DNA of 64,000 nucleotides from Aphidius gifuensis. Taxonomy: Eukaryota; Arthropoda; Insecta; Hymenoptera; Braconidae. Location of the stretch: positions 1,054,001-1,118,000 of the forward strand of contig NC_057793.1 of NCBI RefSeq assembly GCF_014905175.1. Direction: 5' to 3'. Made by a program: the position numbers and the translations under genes. Of the stretch, positions 62,201 to 64,000 are shown one piece after another (position 1 is the stretch's first letter; each line of letters opens with the position of its first letter). Below the pieces are notes generated by a model. The model was not told the origin of the DNA. It was given only the letters and a program-made list of their open reading frames with translations, and did no database searches.

Positions 62201-64000
62201 ATAAAGTTATAGACAATATATATTGTCATTTATTTTATTATCAAACTACAGTATACACCAAGATGTCTTAGTCTATATTATTCTTTTAGCTAGTATATTT
62301 AAATTCAAGTACTTGATAGAAATTTAGCAAGTGTTTCTTGAAATTTAATTGGCTCCCTTTAACCTATTCATCTTTGTTCATTTTATTTATTTTTATTTTA
62401 TATTTTTGTATTATTTTAAATCTTGTAATTCACTGACTATATATATTTTCTTTTTTGGTTCTTTAACAATTATGGACCATCAACTTTTTAGCATTACCCA
62501 CGAGCAGCTTTTATATATACGCGTTGGCAATATCTATGTATTTCATCGTTCCACAACTGTCGTCAATCCCTTTGATGTCATTCATTCTTCCGTACGAATA
62601 AATTACTATCACAAGAATCTGACTGTAAATGAATATCAATTTATATAGGTATATTCTCTTGTCAATTTCCATCTGCACTTAGTTTTTATTTATTTATTTT
62701 TTTTATCTTTTCTTTATCCTTATATCTTGATAATTATTTTATTTTTTATGTACTTTATGCTCTTTTCAATGTTTTTAATTTCATTAATCTTGACAATATT
62801 TAGTTATAAATTTTACAGACACAATCTTTTAATTATTTTGTTGAAAAACAAGTGTTATATATTTTTTTTTTTAAAAGATTTGTTGGATAGATGATTTGCT
62901 AGTTGTGGATGTAGCCGGATGATGTTTGTAATTGGTTGCCTGGTTGTGGACAATTGGTCCACCAGGTTACATTGTCTGTCACATACCTTCATACATTATA
63001 TAGGTCACATGGATATAATTCCATGACTATTCACACACATGCATATTCTAAATTCAAACGTATCAGCATGTCATAGAATGAAGCTCAAGTTATATATATA
63101 AATTTGAGAGCTTTCATGTTTAAATCCGGTTCCACGTAACAGTTGAATTGAATGAGATAAATGAAACAACTATACGTGTATCATATATATACTAATCATT
63201 AACATGAGTATCATAAACTTTTGTAATTTTATAAAATACTCAAGTATATAATAACTCTAAATAATTAACGATAATTGCAACAGACAATTTTTGCATTTTC
63301 GTGGTATTTTATTTCTCTGTTGTGCAAGTCAATAATGAGCTTAATTTTAGATTTTTTTTTCATATATTTAAAAAAAAATAACACGAAAATAATAAGGTTA
63401 TTTTATTTAGCTTTGTAATTTAAATAAAAAACACTAATTATAATTTATTATTTGAAAAATTAAGAAATTAATTCGAAAAAAATTCAAAAAAAAAAAAATG
63501 GAAAATTGAAATAAATAATTAGTTTGAGATATTTTAAGATAATTTTATATTTTATTGTCTGGAGAGAATATTTTCCTAAAACAGACATATTAAATTGAAT
63601 GTTGGAAATTTGATATTATTTATTTAACAATTTAAAGTAAAAAAATAATTAATTCAAGTAGTACAAGTCAATATATGTCAGCCACAAAAATAGTATATCC
63701 AAATATTCAATTGTAAATGAATATTTAATTTTAATCACTATCATTAATTAAAGCTGCTCAATTAAAAATTGAAAGATATTCTGATTAAACATGAAAAATA
63801 ATATTTCAAAAATATAATTTTACCTCATTATTAAAATTACATTATAATGATTTCAAATTATTTTAATAAGAGTAATTTTTTTTCCTTCAATATTTGACAT
63901 TATTGATTATATGTATAACAATGAGTCTTTTGTATTTTATATAGTGTATTGTTATTTGTAAATTTTTTTCAAAACTTTTGTATACATTATTTTTACCATG
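59207..64000. other. Gene-free DNA to the window end
   Basis: AT-rich, with a purine-strand-biased block (59520-59720, 60120-60480 and 61440-61640) that generates Phe-rich - strand frames, a (GA)n tract near 61686-61703, and mixed patches at 60740-60920 and 61770-62050. I see no supported gene. Confidence 0.4.

Noticed and set aside
1..64000. Viral or polydnavirus-derived genes and CRISPR arrays
   Set aside because: Considered because the host may be a parasitoid wasp; no viral gene family, no regular spacer array and no long viral ORF is seen.

Overview
This is eukaryotic nuclear DNA, almost certainly from an insect. It is extremely A+T rich, with G+C roughly a fifth by eye, and full of poly-A/T runs. 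It carries intron-containing genes with short GT-AG introns, an animal-type fatty-acid elongase cluster and an animal apoptotic nuclease. Such low G+C with an elongase cluster fits an AT-rich hymenopteran such as a small parasitoid wasp. The species is inference only.

Region 1 (1-12.2 kb; promoter of the last gene at 14.9 kb) is a cluster of four ELOVL genes: one on + (14-1304) and three in tandem on - (2948-4442, 7306-8707, 10918-12178). I could assemble all four completely from exons that join in frame. Each has the HxxHH histidine box, the LDT(V/I)FFVLRKK motif, and a first coding intron splitting the same Asp codon. They are ER membrane condensing enzymes that lengthen fatty acyl-CoAs, probably for cuticular hydrocarbons, waxes or pheromones. 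Exon lengths show one ancestral gene with later intron gain, shift and loss. The three - strand copies each have an identical initiator-like TCAGTCTGT motif upstream of the coding sequence.

Region 2 (17.6-20.1 kb) is a complete six-exon gene for the caspase-activated DNase (DFF40/CAD, insect Drep4): CIDE-N domain, His/Cys nuclease domain, and an acidic insertion of about 54 residues. A CCAAT box and a near-perfect E2F site lie just upstream of its ATG.

Region 3 (20.1-64 kb) is a 44-kb desert with no recognisable complete protein gene. It holds a duplicated ~1-kb element with nested hairpins (23.2-25.1 kb), a tRNA-derived SINE-like element (27.1-27.3 kb), several diverged AT-rich direct repeats and microsatellites. 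It also has a series of islands of higher G+C. Some look like a promoter plus noncoding first exon (30.3-31.4 kb) or isolated coding exons (25.9, 45.6-45.9, 58.0-58.3, 58.8 and 59.1 kb). The simplest reading is long introns or regulatory intergenic DNA of one or more large developmental or neural genes extending beyond the window. I could not identify the product of any of these exon candidates. I saw no CRISPR, rRNA, canonical tRNA, long transposase or reverse-transcriptase ORF, or viral gene.
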